DNA of 39,089 bases from Aeolococcus sp035552595 (GCA_035552595.1 DASZKZ010000029.1:1-39089); one strand, 5' to 3'; positions 16,299-24,658 are shown, counted from the stretch's first letter. Translations and numbers: made by a program. The notes: a model not told the origin generated them from the letters alone.

Positions 16299-17218
16299 GC
16301 GGGCTGGACCCACGCCGCTCCCGGGGCGATCGGCGCGCCCGGCTGGGAGCGCAGCACCGTGGCCAGGATCTCCAGCCCGTCGACGATGCGCGGGCCCGGC
16401 CGGTTGAAGTAGCTGGAGCCGTCGACGGCGGCGACCCGTCCCGTCCTGGCACAGGGAAGCTCGGCGAAGCCGGGGCGAGCGGTGATCTCCGACGCCAGAG
16501 TCAGGGTTCGATCGAGACCGAAGCCGCAGGGCATGAGCACCATGACGTCGGGCTGGGCGGCCAGGATCTCCTCCCACTCGACGTACCGCGAGGGCCGGCC
16601 GCGCTCTCCCAGGGGATCGATGCCGCCGCAGCTCTCCACCATCTCCGGAACCCAATGGCCGCCCGCCATGATCGGATCGGTCCACTCGATGCACGCCGTG
16701 ACCGGAAGTGGCGATGGCGGCGGGAGGCTCCGCACCGCGCCTATGCGGTCGCGCATCTGGCCAGCCAGGCGGGCCGCGCCCTCAGACTGGCCGGTCGCCT
16801 CGCCCAGGGTGATCACGGTCGCCAGGATGTCATCCAGTGAGGCGGGCTCCAGGGACAGCACTGCCGTCGCTCCGGGGAGGCTGCGGACGGCCTGCGCCAC
16901 GTCGCGATAGGCGACGGCGCACACGTCGCACAGCTCCTGGGTGACGATGAGATCGGGCTGCAGCTCGCCCAGGCGGGCCTCGTCGAGCGCATAGATGCTC
17001 GAGCCCTGATGGCGCGCCGAGCTGATGTGGCGATCGATCTCGGCCGGCGCCGAGGCGGCGTGGTCGAGCAGGTCGCGGGTCACCACCGGCAGCCCACGCG
17101 TGGCGGCAGGATGATCACACTCGTGGGTGACGGCCACCACCTGGTCGCCGGCACCGATCGCGAAGAGCAGCTCGGTGGCGCTCGGCAGCAGCGACACGAT
17201 CCGTCCCGGAACTCTCAT
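16277..17218 (-). CDS. Cytoplasmic BtuF-like cobalamin-type binding protein
   Basis: A 313-residue protein of the periplasmic-binding-protein fold (BtuF/FecB type), but without signal peptide or lipobox. It begins MRVPGRIVSLLPSATELLFAIGAGDQVV, so the binding domain starts at once. It carries TQELCDVCAVAY (93-104) and WTDPIMAGGHWVPEMVESCGG, conserved in a family usually called cobalamin-binding protein or ABC substrate-binding protein. No permease or ATPase gene is near. It follows ribH by 20 nt and shares its AGGAGG site with the ribH stop, so it is part of the riboflavin transcript. Its ligand is unknown; a cytoplasmic role linked to flavin, corrin or metal metabolism is only inferred. Confidence 0.75.
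   Translation of the reverse strand: MRVPGRIVSLLPSATELLFAIGAGDQVVAVTHECDHPAATRGLPVVTRDLLDHAASAPAEIDRHISSARHQGSSIYALDEARLGELQPDLIVTQELCDVCAVAYRDVAQAVRSLPGATAVLSLEPASLDDILATVITLGEATGQSEGAARLAGQMRDRIGAVRSLPPPSPLPVTACIEWTDPIMAGGHWVPEMVESCGGIDPLGERGRPSRYVEWEEILAAQPDVMVLMPCGFGLDRTLTLASEITARPGFAELPCARTGRVAAVDGSSYFNRPGPRIVDGLEILATVLRSQPGAPIAPGAAWVQPAQRAALA
16290..16304. terminator. Short perfect hairpin across the rpmB stop codon
   Basis: GCCCGC-TGA-GCGGGC forms a 6-bp perfect stem with the rpmB stop as loop. It lies where rpmB and the BtuF-like gene converge and could hinder both polymerases. There is no T-run on either side, so it is not a standard intrinsic terminator. Confidence 0.3.
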
Positions 17219-17238
17219 CCGCGGAATGCCGTCACCTC

Positions 17239-17736
17239 CTAGGAGGCGGCGGTTCGACGGGCCGGCCGGGGACGCCGGATGGCCCGCAGCAGGCTGACCA
17301 TCTCGACCGCCGCGAGGGCGGCGTCGGCACCCTTGTTGCCTGCCTTGCCTCCGGCCCGGTCGAGCGCCTGCTCCAGGGTCTCGGCGGTGACCACCCCGAA
17401 GCTGGCCGGCACCCCGGTGGCGGCGTGGACCGCTCCGACACCGCGAGCGGCCTCGGCGGCGACGAGGTCGAAGTGGCTGGTTTCGCCGCGGATGACCACG
17501 CCCAGGCAGATCACGGCATCGATGCTGCCGTGCTCGGCCAGCTCCCGGGCGGCGACGGGGATCTCGAAGGAGCCGGGCACCCAGGCCACCACCAGGTCGG
17601 CGTCTCGCGCCCCGTGGCGCACCAGGGTGTCGACGGCGCCCTCGAGGAGGCGCTGCGAGACGATGTCGTTGAAGCGGCCGGCGACGATGCCGAAACGCAT
17701 CCCGCTGGCATCGAGCTTGCCCGTCTTGACATCCAC
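17239..17736 (-). CDS. ribH: 6,7-dimethyl-8-ribityllumazine synthase
   Basis: Condenses the RibA/RibD-derived pyrimidine with dihydroxybutanone phosphate to lumazine, the penultimate riboflavin step; forms large capsid-like assemblies in many bacteria. It has 165 residues, with FGIVAGRFND, GSFEIPVAA, the GVVIRGETSHFDLV segment containing the catalytic His, and GKAGNKGADAA near the C terminus. The start is GTG at 17736; an in-frame ATG 12 codons later would cut into the first strand. It lies 47 nt after ribBA. Confidence 0.95.
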   Translation of the reverse strand: MDVKTGKLDASGMRFGIVAGRFNDIVSQRLLEGAVDTLVRHGARDADLVVAWVPGSFEIPVAARELAEHGSIDAVICLGVVIRGETSHFDLVAAEAARGVGAVHAATGVPASFGVVTAETLEQALDRAGGKAGNKGADAALAAVEMVSLLRAIRRPRPARRTAAS

Positions 17737-17783
17737 CGGCGCATCGTCCCAGATATTCGAACGCTGGTGGCGCGGTGGAGGCC

Positions 17784-19004
17784 CTACCCGGCGTCGGCCT
17801 CCGCGGCGTCGAGCACGTGGCCCAGCTTGATCCGCTTGGCCTCGAGGTATCGACGGTTGTGCGCGGTGGGGGGGATCACCAGGGGAAGCATCTCCTCGAC
17901 CTCGAGCCCGTACCCGGAGAGGCCGTAGAGCTTCTTGGGGTTGTTGGTGAGGATGCGCAGCCGCTTGACGCCGAGGTCGGCGAGGATCTGCTGGCCGATG
18001 CCGTAGTCGCGCTTGTCGACGGGCAGACCGAGGTGCTGGTTGGCCTCGACGGTGTCGAGGCCGCGGTCCTGGAGCGCGTAGGCACGCAGCTTGTCGAGCA
18101 ACCCGATGCCTCTCCCCTCCTGGCGGAGATACACCAGCACCCCGCGACGAGCCTCGCCCATGATGGTCAGAGCTCCCTCCAGCTGCGCCCGGCAGTCGCA
18201 GCGCTGGGACCCGAAGACGTCCCCGGTCAGACACTCGCTGTGGACGCGAACCAGCACCGGCTCGCCGTCGGTGACGTCACCCCAGCAGAGAGCCACGTGG
18301 GTGGCCCCGGTGATGACGTCCTGGTAGGCATGGATGGTCACCACGCCCTCGTCGATCGGCAGGGTGGTGGTCGCGCCCCGGACGACCAGTCGCTCACTGC
18401 GGCGGCGGTAGGCGATGAGGTCGCTGATGGCCACGATGTGGAGCCCGTGCTCCGCCGCGAAGCCGTCCAGGTCAGGGCGGCGGGCCATGCTGCCGTCCGC
18501 GCGCATGATCTCGCAGATCACCCCGGCGGGGAAGCGCCCGGCAGCCTTGCAGAGGTCGACGATGGCCTCCGTCTGCCCGGCCCGCTCGAGGACTCCGCCA
18601 GGCACGGCGCGGAGCGGAAAGGTGTGACCGGGCTTGGCGAAATCAGCGGGGCGGGCATGCTCGTCGCAGAGCAGGCGGATGGTGGTGGCGCGGTCGAACG
18701 CGGAGATCCCGGTGGTGACGCCGCGCCCCACGGCGTCGACGCTGACGGTGAACGCGGTGCCGAACTGCGACGTGTTGTTGTCGACCATGGCAGAAAGGCC
18801 GAGCTCATCGAGGCGCCACGCCTCGCAGGAGACGCAGATCAGCCCGCGCGCGTGGGTGGCCATGAAGTTGACGGCCTCGGGGGTGATCCGGTCGGCGGCG
18901 ATGGCCAGGTCACCCTCGTTCTCGCGGTCCTCGTCGTCGACGATGATCACGAAACGGCCCTGGCTGATGTCCTCGACGGCCTCCTCGGGCGTGCACAGCG
19001 GCAC
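17784..19004 (-). CDS. ribBA: Bifunctional DHBP synthase / GTP cyclohydrolase II
   Basis: A 406-residue fusion of the two entry enzymes of riboflavin synthesis. The N-terminal half (about 1-200) makes 3,4-dihydroxybutanone 4-phosphate from ribulose 5-phosphate and shows VDDEDRENEGDLAIAAD, THARGLICVS and GHTFPLRA. The C-terminal half opens GTP and shows VRVHSECLTGDVFGSQRCDC (zinc cysteines), LRQEGRGIGL and LTNNPKK. The start is GTG at 19004, 4 nt after the ribE stop. Both active-site sets look complete. Confidence 0.96.
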   Translation of the reverse strand: MPLCTPEEAVEDISQGRFVIIVDDEDRENEGDLAIAADRITPEAVNFMATHARGLICVSCEAWRLDELGLSAMVDNNTSQFGTAFTVSVDAVGRGVTTGISAFDRATTIRLLCDEHARPADFAKPGHTFPLRAVPGGVLERAGQTEAIVDLCKAAGRFPAGVICEIMRADGSMARRPDLDGFAAEHGLHIVAISDLIAYRRRSERLVVRGATTTLPIDEGVVTIHAYQDVITGATHVALCWGDVTDGEPVLVRVHSECLTGDVFGSQRCDCRAQLEGALTIMGEARRGVLVYLRQEGRGIGLLDKLRAYALQDRGLDTVEANQHLGLPVDKRDYGIGQQILADLGVKRLRILTNNPKKLYGLSGYGLEVEEMLPLVIPPTAHNRRYLEAKRIKLGHVLDAAEADAG

Positions 19005-19008
19005 CGGC

Positions 19009-19632
19009 TCAGGCCTCCGCGGCGAGGGGCACGGAGCGCGCCGTGCCCAGGTGTGCGGCCAGGCCGCGCATCACGTATTTGGCCACCAGGTCGCCCTCGA
19101 GGTTGACGGCGCTCCCCGGCGCCCAGGCGGCGGCGGTGGTGTGCTCCATGGTGTGGGGGATGAGCGAGACGGTGAAGCCGCCGCCGTCGACGCTGACCAC
19201 CGTGAGGCTGATGCCGTCGACCGCGACGCAGCCCTTCTCGACCAGCAGGGTGAGCAGCCCGGCCGGCGGGGTGATGGTCACCCAGAGGGCGTTGCCGTCC
19301 GGGCGCACGCCGCGGACGCTGCCCACGCCGTCGATGTGCCCGGTGACCAGGTGGCCTCCGACGCGACCGTCGTGGCGCATCGCCGCCTCCAGGTTGACGG
19401 GCGCCCCGACGTCGGATGAGCCCAGCGTGGTGCGGGCGAACGTCTCGGGCATGACGTCGGCGATGAAACCGCCGCTGATGAAGTCGGTGACGGTCAGGCA
19501 GCAACCGCTCACCGCGATGCTGTCCCCGCGGCGCGCACCCCGAAGCACCTCGCCGCAATCGATCCGGACCCGCCCGCCGGTGCGGTCCAGGCTGTCGATG
19601 TGGCCGACCTCCTCGACGATTCCGCTGAACAT
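19009..19632 (-). CDS. ribE: Riboflavin synthase alpha subunit
   Basis: Dismutates two lumazines to riboflavin; 207 residues made of two similar beta-barrel halves. It begins MFSGIVEEVG, the family signature, with GCCLTV in the first barrel and its counterpart DGISLTVV in the second. The ATG follows the ribD stop directly (TAGATG), which implies translational coupling. Confidence 0.95.
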   Translation of the reverse strand: MFSGIVEEVGHIDSLDRTGGRVRIDCGEVLRGARRGDSIAVSGCCLTVTDFISGGFIADVMPETFARTTLGSSDVGAPVNLEAAMRHDGRVGGHLVTGHIDGVGSVRGVRPDGNALWVTITPPAGLLTLLVEKGCVAVDGISLTVVSVDGGGFTVSLIPHTMEHTTAAAWAPGSAVNLEGDLVAKYVMRGLAAHLGTARSVPLAAEA

Positions 19633-20730
19633 CTACCTCACACAGTAGCCGGTCACGATCAGATCGCCGCCCATCCGCTCGACCTCGACGTCGACCAGCG
19701 CGATGGCGCCGGCGAGGGACGCGGCTCCCTCCCCGGCGATCGCGGCGGGCGCGCCGGCCCCTCCGATGAGGCGCGGGGCGAGAAACGCCACCACGGAGTC
19801 GATCAGCCCGTGGTCGCGCAGCGAGCCCAGGACCGCGGCGCCGCCCTCCGCGAGGACGCTGATGACCTGCCGTTCACCCAGGGTGGCGAGCAGTGCCCCG
19901 AGGTCCACCCGGCCGTCACGGGCCGGGAGCACGAGAATCTCCGCGCCGGCCGTCTCGAGGGCGGTGGCGTTCGTGGAGGTGGCGGCGCTGGTGGTGGCGA
20001 TCAGCACCGCGCCTCCCTCGGCGCCGAACAGGCGCGCCGAGGTGGGGGTGCGCAGGTGGCTGTCCACCACCACCCGCAGTGGCTGCCGCGGGCTGCCGTC
20101 GAGCCGGACGGTGAGGGCGGGGTCGTCGCGGAGCACGGTGGTCACCCCCACCAGGACGGCGTCGTGGCGGTGGCGGAGGCGATGGGCCATCTCTCGCGAC
20201 TGGGGCGAGCTGATCCATCGCGACTCCCCTGTCCTGGTGGCGATGCGCCCGTCCAGCGAGGCGGCGAACTTGGCCGTCACAAAGGGGCGGCCGGCGCGCA
20301 TGTGCATGAGGTAGAAGCGGTTGAGGCGCTCGGCCTCGGCCTGTCGCAGCCCGACCTCGACGACGATACCGGCCGCCTCCAGCGCCGCGACGCCACGCCC
20401 GGCGACCGCGGGATTGGGATCGAGCATGGCGGCGACCACGCGGCGCGGGCCGGCGGCGATCACCGCGTCCACGCAGGGCGGGGTCCGACCTCTCACCGTG
20501 CACGGCTCGAGGGTCACGTAGAGATCCGCCCCCCGCGCCGCCTCCCCTGCGGCCCGGAGCGCGTTCACCTCCGCATGCTCCGCACCGGCGCGGGCGTGGT
20601 GGCCCACCGCGATGACCTCTCGGTCGCGCGCCACCACCGCCCCCACCATGGGGTTGGGGCTGGTGGCGAAGTCCGCTCGCGCTGCCTCGACGAGGGCGCG
20701 GTCCATCAGAGCCGCGTCGTGCTCTGCCAT
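19633..20730 (-). CDS. ribD: Bifunctional deaminase/reductase RibD
   Basis: A 365-residue two-domain enzyme for the second and third riboflavin steps. The zinc deaminase domain (about 8-145) shows NPMVGAVV, HAE (52-54), and PC...C (C77, C86 in LEPCTVRGRTPPC). The reductase domain (about 150-365) begins GRPFVTAKFAASLDGRIA and includes VLAEGGAAVLGSL. Start at ATG 20730, 14 nt after rlmN; Met9 is an alternative. No FMN riboswitch fits before it, because rlmN is directly upstream. Confidence 0.96.
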   Translation of the reverse strand: MAEHDAALMDRALVEAARADFATSPNPMVGAVVARDREVIAVGHHARAGAEHAEVNALRAAGEAARGADLYVTLEPCTVRGRTPPCVDAVIAAGPRRVVAAMLDPNPAVAGRGVAALEAAGIVVEVGLRQAEAERLNRFYLMHMRAGRPFVTAKFAASLDGRIATRTGESRWISSPQSREMAHRLRHRHDAVLVGVTTVLRDDPALTVRLDGSPRQPLRVVVDSHLRTPTSARLFGAEGGAVLIATTSAATSTNATALETAGAEILVLPARDGRVDLGALLATLGERQVISVLAEGGAAVLGSLRDHGLIDSVVAFLAPRLIGGAGAPAAIAGEGAASLAGAIALVDVEVERMGGDLIVTGYCVR

Positions 20731-20744
20731 GGCCCGTCGCCGCC

Positions 20745-21851
20745 TCAGACCGCGGAGAGGCGTCGCGGCGGCGAGAGCGTCCCGTCGGGGCGCAGGCTGC
20801 GGCGCTTCTCGAGCGCGGCGCGCAGCTGCCCGCAGGCCGCCTCGCTGTCCGATCCTCGGGTGTCGCGCACCGTGACCACCACCGTGTCGAGCTCGGCCAG
20901 GAAGGCGCGCTCGGCGCGTCGGTCGGGCGGGCCCCAGGGGCTGTCGTCGATGTGGTTCATGGGGATGACATTGACGTGGGCGTGGGCGCGGCGGGCCAGC
21001 TCGCGCAGCCCGCGGGCCTGCTCGATGGAGTCGTTGATCCCCCCGATCAGGCACCACTCGAAGGTGAGGCGCCGCCCCGTCCTGCGCGCGTATGCCGTGC
21101 CCGCCTCGAGCAGCGACTCCAGCGGGTGGCTGCGGTTGAGTGGCACCAGCCGGTCGCGCAGCTCGTCGGTGGCCGCGTGCAGGGAGATGGCCAGGGTGCA
21201 GGCCACACCCTCCCCCGCCAGCCGGTGGATGGCGGGAACCACGCCGCTGGTGGAGATGGTGATGCGCCGGGCGCTGATGCCGGCGTCGCCGGCGAGCACG
21301 CGCAGCGACGCCACCGTGGTGTCGTACGCGGCCAGGGGCTCGCCCATGCCCATGTAGACCACGTGCGTCACCGGTCCCAGCCCGCGCCGGTGCAGGGCGG
21401 CCGAGCCGGCGCGCACCTGGTCCACCACCTCGGCCGCGGTGCACGAGCGGCGCAGGCCCATCCGGCCCGTGGCGCAGAACGGGCACCCCACAGCGCAGCC
21501 CACCTGGGTGCTGACGCAGATGGTGGCTCGGCGTCGCGAGCGGTTGCGCGCCGGCGTCTCCATGGCCACCGTCTCGACGGTCTGGCCGTCACCCAGCGCG
21601 CAGAGCAGCTTGACGGTCCGCCCGGAGTCGGCGTCGCTCTCCGAGACGACCGCGACCGTGGAGAACTCGAGCACGTCGCTCAACCGGTCGCGAAGCGCAC
21701 CGGGGAGCTGATGGACGTCGTCCATGGCGCTGACGAACGGCTGCCAGACGGCCCGGCGCAGCTGCGCGGCACGGAACGCCGGAGCGCCCTGGGCGGCGAG
21801 CACCTCGGTGAGCGTGTCCGCGGTGGCGGTGCTGAGCGGGATCTGGGCCAT
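20745..21851 (-). CDS. rlmN: Dual-specificity rRNA/tRNA methyltransferase RlmN
   Basis: Radical SAM enzyme that methylates C2 of A2503 in 23S rRNA and A37 of some tRNAs; 368 residues. The [4Fe-4S] cluster motif is CAVGCPFC (C119, C123, C126). The methyl-carrying cysteine is C340 in ACGQLRAA, and VYMGMGEPL is the GGEP-like SAM motif. It leads the rib block; link is by transcription rather than pathway. The ATG lacks a Shine-Dalgarno site and has TACCAT ending 9 nt upstream. Confidence 0.96.
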   Translation of the reverse strand: MAQIPLSTATADTLTEVLAAQGAPAFRAAQLRRAVWQPFVSAMDDVHQLPGALRDRLSDVLEFSTVAVVSESDADSGRTVKLLCALGDGQTVETVAMETPARNRSRRRATICVSTQVGCAVGCPFCATGRMGLRRSCTAAEVVDQVRAGSAALHRRGLGPVTHVVYMGMGEPLAAYDTTVASLRVLAGDAGISARRITISTSGVVPAIHRLAGEGVACTLAISLHAATDELRDRLVPLNRSHPLESLLEAGTAYARRTGRRLTFEWCLIGGINDSIEQARGLRELARRAHAHVNVIPMNHIDDSPWGPPDRRAERAFLAELDTVVVTVRDTRGSDSEAACGQLRAALEKRRSLRPDGTLSPPRRLSAV

Positions 21852-21860
21852 GGCCCGACC

Positions 21861-21866
21861 ATGGTA
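21861..21866 (-). promoter_or_regulatory. -10 box for near-leaderless rlmN-rib transcript
   Basis: TACCAT on the minus strand, 9 nt before the rlmN ATG, giving an expected leader of 2-3 nt. It fits the TANNNT pattern seen before several other first genes here. It lies in the 64-bp divergent spacer with the small membrane protein gene. Confidence 0.45.
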
Positions 21867-21903
21867 GGGGCAGTCCTGCGCCGGTCCGCGAGGCGCCGGT
21901 GCC

Positions 21904-21909
21904 TAGACT
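21904..21909 (+). promoter_or_regulatory. -10 box for leaderless small membrane protein gene
   Basis: TAGACT, 6 nt before the GTG at 21916. A start site 7 nt below the box would be the G of the start codon itself. No Shine-Dalgarno sequence is present. Confidence 0.5.
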
Positions 21910-21915
21910 GCCCCG

Positions 21916-22125
21916 GTGCGTGCGGTGCTCGGTGGGTTGCTCGGGGTGCCGGCGACCATCCTCATCGCCGCCGGCCTGGGGCTGGCCGGTCTGACCGTGG
22001 TGAGCCGTGCGCGGCGGCGGCGGGACCCGCCCATCCGCTGGCGCCACCTCGGCCTCGGCCTGGCGCTGTTCGTCGCCGGTGGCCTGGTGATGTGGCTCGA
22101 GGTCGCTGTGGTCGGCGTGCGCTGA
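21916..22125 (+). CDS. Small two-helix membrane protein, unknown function
   Basis: A 69-residue protein starting at GTG. Two hydrophobic segments (about 4-29, and 46-66) flank a basic cytosol-type loop, RARRRRDPPIRWRH. I do not recognise a family. The TAGACT box 6 nt before the GTG, its own divergent position from rlmN, and its end 3 bp from the folE stop support a real gene rather than a chance frame. Positive-inside rule places both termini outside, if both helices span. Confidence 0.55.
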   Translation: MRAVLGGLLGVPATILIAAGLGLAGLTVVSRARRRRDPPIRWRHLGLGLALFVAGGLVMWLEVAVVGVR

Positions 22126-22128
22126 GCC

Positions 22129-22755
22129 TCACGTTCGCCCGAGCAGGTCGAGGAACTCGTTGCGGCACTTGGGGTCGGTCTGGAAGGCCCTGGTCAGCGC
22201 CGAGGTCACCGTCCGGCTGTTCTGCTTCTCGACCCCGCGCATCATCATGCAGAGGTGGGAGGCGTCGATGACGACGGCCACCCCGTGGGGATCGAGGGCC
22301 TCGTCGAGCGCGTTGGCGATCTGGGTGGTGAGCCGCTCCTGGACCTGGAGCCGGCGGGCGAAGACGTCGACGATGCGGGGCAGCTTGCTCAAGCCGACGA
22401 TCCGGCCGCGAGGCAGATAGGCGACGTGTGCTTTGCCGTAGAAGGGCAGGAGGTGGTGCTCGCACAGCGAGTACACCTCGATGTCCCGGACCAGCACCAT
22501 CTCCTCGTACGCCTCGGCATAGACGGCGCCGTTGATGACGTCGGCGACGTTGCGCTGGTAGCCGCTGAGCAGGAAACGGAGGCTGTCCGCGACCCTCCCC
22601 GGGGTGTGCAGGAGCCCCTCGCGCTCAGGGTCCTCGCCGATCTCGCGGATGAGGCGCTCGATCAGCGGCGCGATGGGATCGGCGGCTCCCTCGCCGCCGG
22701 CGGGCGAATGCAGGTCGTGGGGGACGCGCATGGGCAGCGCTGCGGGCTCGTCCAT
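22129..22755 (-). CDS. folE: GTP cyclohydrolase I
   Basis: First step of folate (dihydroneopterin triphosphate) synthesis from GTP; 208 residues. Zinc ligands are C98, H101 and C169, in SLCEHHLLPFYGKAHVAY and DASHLCMMMRGV. GLSKLPRIVDVFARRLQVQERLT completes the active-site signature. It uses the same substrate as RibBA nearby. A CATAGT box lies 6 nt before the ATG, a weaker version of the leaderless pattern. The first 28 residues are a non-conserved extension. Confidence 0.96.
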   Translation of the reverse strand: MDEPAALPMRVPHDLHSPAGGEGAADPIAPLIERLIREIGEDPEREGLLHTPGRVADSLRFLLSGYQRNVADVINGAVYAEAYEEMVLVRDIEVYSLCEHHLLPFYGKAHVAYLPRGRIVGLSKLPRIVDVFARRLQVQERLTTQIANALDEALDPHGVAVVIDASHLCMMMRGVEKQNSRTVTSALTRAFQTDPKCRNEFLDLLGRT

Positions 22756-22811
22756 CGGACAACTATGCCATCGAGGGAGCGCCGCGACGGCTGGCGGGCC
22801 CCCGCTCTCCC

Positions 22812-23531
22812 TCAGCGATTGCTGTAGATGGGGATGTTGGTCCCGCTCAGCGGCGCGGCGGCGTCACTGACCAGGAAGTCGACGATGGCGGCGACATCGT
22901 CGGGGGTCAAGCCCGCACGGAGGTGGGGAGCGGCGCGACGGAGCAGGCTGGTGTCCACCGCGCCCGGGCTCAGCGACACACAGCGGACTCCGTGCTCGCG
23001 GCCCTCGAGCGCCACCGCCTCGGTGAGCGCGATCACGCCCGCCTTGGAGACGTTGTACGAGGTCAGGCCGGGAAACTTCTCGACCCCGGCGACGCCCGAC
23101 AGGGAGGCCAGGTTGACGATCACGCCTCCCCCGCCGGCGGCCATGCGGGTGAGCGCTTCGCGGCAGCCCGCGAACGCGGCGTCGAGGTTGACGGCCATGA
23201 CCCGGCGCCACTCCGCGTCGCTGATCTCGGCCAGCGGCTGCTTCTCCAGGGTGGCGGCGTTGTTCACCCAGATGCGCAGGACGCCGAGAGCGTCGACGAC
23301 CTGGGCGATCTCGGCCGCGGCTCCCGGCCGGCTGAGGTCGGCGGGATGGACCCGCACCGCGGGGTGGTCGAGAGCGGTCTCCGCGAGCTCCGACGGCGTG
23401 CGCGCCGTGGCCACGACGAGGTGGGTGGCGGCCAGCCGCCGGGCCACCGCCCGGCCGATGCCGCGCCCCGCCCCGGTGACCACGGCCACGCTCGCCGGTC
23501 TCGGTGCGTCGCCGTCGCGCTCTCCTCTCAC
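22812..23531 (-). CDS. Short-chain dehydrogenase/reductase
   Basis: A 239-residue classical SDR: TGAGRGIG (19-26) binds the dinucleotide, NNA near 90-92, and the S143-Y159-K163 triad in LASLSGVAG and SYNVSK. It ends unusually, in SGTNIPIYSNR, instead of the FabG-like VDGG tail. The substrate cannot be read from sequence. It lies 56 bp upstream of folE on the same strand, so a pteridine-linked role is possible but unproven. Start taken at GTG 23531; a TACGCT box sits 11 nt upstream. Confidence 0.8.
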   Translation of the reverse strand: MRGERDGDAPRPASVAVVTGAGRGIGRAVARRLAATHLVVATARTPSELAETALDHPAVRVHPADLSRPGAAAEIAQVVDALGVLRIWVNNAATLEKQPLAEISDAEWRRVMAVNLDAAFAGCREALTRMAAGGGGVIVNLASLSGVAGVEKFPGLTSYNVSKAGVIALTEAVALEGREHGVRCVSLSPGAVDTSLLRRAAPHLRAGLTPDDVAAIVDFLVSDAAAPLSGTNIPIYSNR

Positions 23532-23585
23532 GTCGACGCGGGAGCGTACCTCCGCCGCTCGCCGCGACGGGCACCCGGGGCCTGG

Positions 23586-24470
23586 TCAGTGGAGTGTGAT
23601 CGCGGCAACCGTGCGCACGGCCGGGAGGCGGGGCACTCCGAGCAGGTCCTCGACGGTGGCGAGAAGCGCCGGGTGTGAATACGGGCTCGCGGGGCTGTCC
23701 GGCCGCTTGGCACCGAGCACCAGGGTGAGCACCTGGTTGGTGCCTCCGCCGTCGTTCTCGTCCCAGGTGATGAACACCACGCCGTTGCTCATCGCCGGTG
23801 ATGCCAGGAGCCCGGGCACGGTGCGCTGCAGCCAGGAGTCGCCGGTCGCCGAGGCGCAGTCGTGCATGTCGTGGCAGAGGTCGGGGGTGATCCAGAGGAA
23901 GCGCGGCGCCGAGGGGGCGGCGAGGTCGGCCGACAGCTGCGACAGCGGCACCACGGACGCCGGGCACCGACCGCCGTAGTACGCGAAGGGGTCGTGCTTG
24001 ACGGCGTAGCCTCCGCTGCTCTGGCGGCAATCCGGGCCCATGCCCTCCATGTAGGCGCGCCATGGTACCCCCGACACGGTGAGCTGGTCACCGATGTCCT
24101 GCGACGGGAGCACGTGGTAGCCGTCGTCGGCGATGCCCCAGGTGGTGCCCGATGTCAGCGCGAGGTAGTTGGGCAGGCTGGGATGTCCGGCAGCGTGATA
24201 GTCGGTCAGCACCGTGGATGACGACGCAATGCTGCGGATGTAGGGGAGCCCGACCACGCTCTGGTAGGCGCGGTTCTCCATGACGATGACGGCGACGCGT
24301 GTCGGCTGCGGTGACACGGGCGCAGGCGGCGACGGCGATGCGGTCACGGGCGCCGGGGACGACGGCAGCGGTGATAACGACAGCGACGGCGATGCGGGCG
24401 CACAGGCGCCCACCGCGCCGGCCATGAGGAGCGCCGCGGCGGCGGCTGCGCCACGTCGGGAGCGATGCAT
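23586..24470 (-). CDS. Lipoprotein phosphoesterase (acid phosphatase/phospholipase C-like family)
   Basis: A 294-residue exported protein. The signal peptide has basic MHRSRRG, a hydrophobic Ala-rich core and a lipobox AVGAC with C23 as lipidated residue. A Ser/Pro-rich linker (24-55) follows. The catalytic domain carries VIVMENRAYQSVVG, YHAAGHPSLPNYLAL, TPDLCHDMHDC and FITWDENDGGG, typical of the PF04185 phosphoesterases. It likely hydrolyses phosphate esters outside the membrane. A TACGGT box ends 6 nt before the ATG, so the mRNA may be leaderless. Confidence 0.85.
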   Translation of the reverse strand: MHRSRRGAAAAAALLMAGAVGACAPASPSLSLSPLPSSPAPVTASPSPPAPVSPQPTRVAVIVMENRAYQSVVGLPYIRSIASSSTVLTDYHAAGHPSLPNYLALTSGTTWGIADDGYHVLPSQDIGDQLTVSGVPWRAYMEGMGPDCRQSSGGYAVKHDPFAYYGGRCPASVVPLSQLSADLAAPSAPRFLWITPDLCHDMHDCASATGDSWLQRTVPGLLASPAMSNGVVFITWDENDGGGTNQVLTLVLGAKRPDSPASPYSHPALLATVEDLLGVPRLPAVRTVAAITLH

Positions 24471-24476
24471 GCCATC

Positions 24477-24482
24477 ACCGTA
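24477..24482 (-). promoter_or_regulatory. -10 box for leaderless phosphoesterase gene
   Basis: TACGGT on the minus strand, 6 nt before the ATG at 24470, placing the predicted start site on the start codon. Confidence 0.45.
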
Positions 24483-24558
24483 CGACCACGGCGCGGACGC
24501 GCGGCGTCCAAGACGATGCCGCAGCAACCGCACGACAGCCCGGCTCGCGACCGAAGCG

Positions 24559-24645
24559 TGGTGCCCAGGAAGGGACTCGAACCCTTACAACCTTGCGGTC
24601 ACCAGCCCCTCAAGCTGGCGTGTCTACCAATTCCACCACCTGGGC
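24559..24645 (-). tRNA. tRNA-Leu (anticodon GAG)
   Basis: An 87-nt class II tRNA with encoded CCA. Acceptor arms GCCCAGG and CCTGGGC pair perfectly. The D arm carries the AATTGGTAGAC box, and the anticodon stem CCAGC/GCTGG encloses TTGAGGG, giving anticodon GAG. The variable arm TGACCGCAAGGTTGT is long, as in tRNA-Leu, and the T arm holds GGTTCGAGTCC. It reads CUC and CUU codons. Confidence 0.97.
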
Positions 24646-24658
24646 AGGCAGCCGGCGG

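Noticed and set aside
20731..20744. FMN riboswitch before ribD.
   Set aside because: Only 14 bp separate rlmN and ribD, and the spacer upstream of rlmN is too short.
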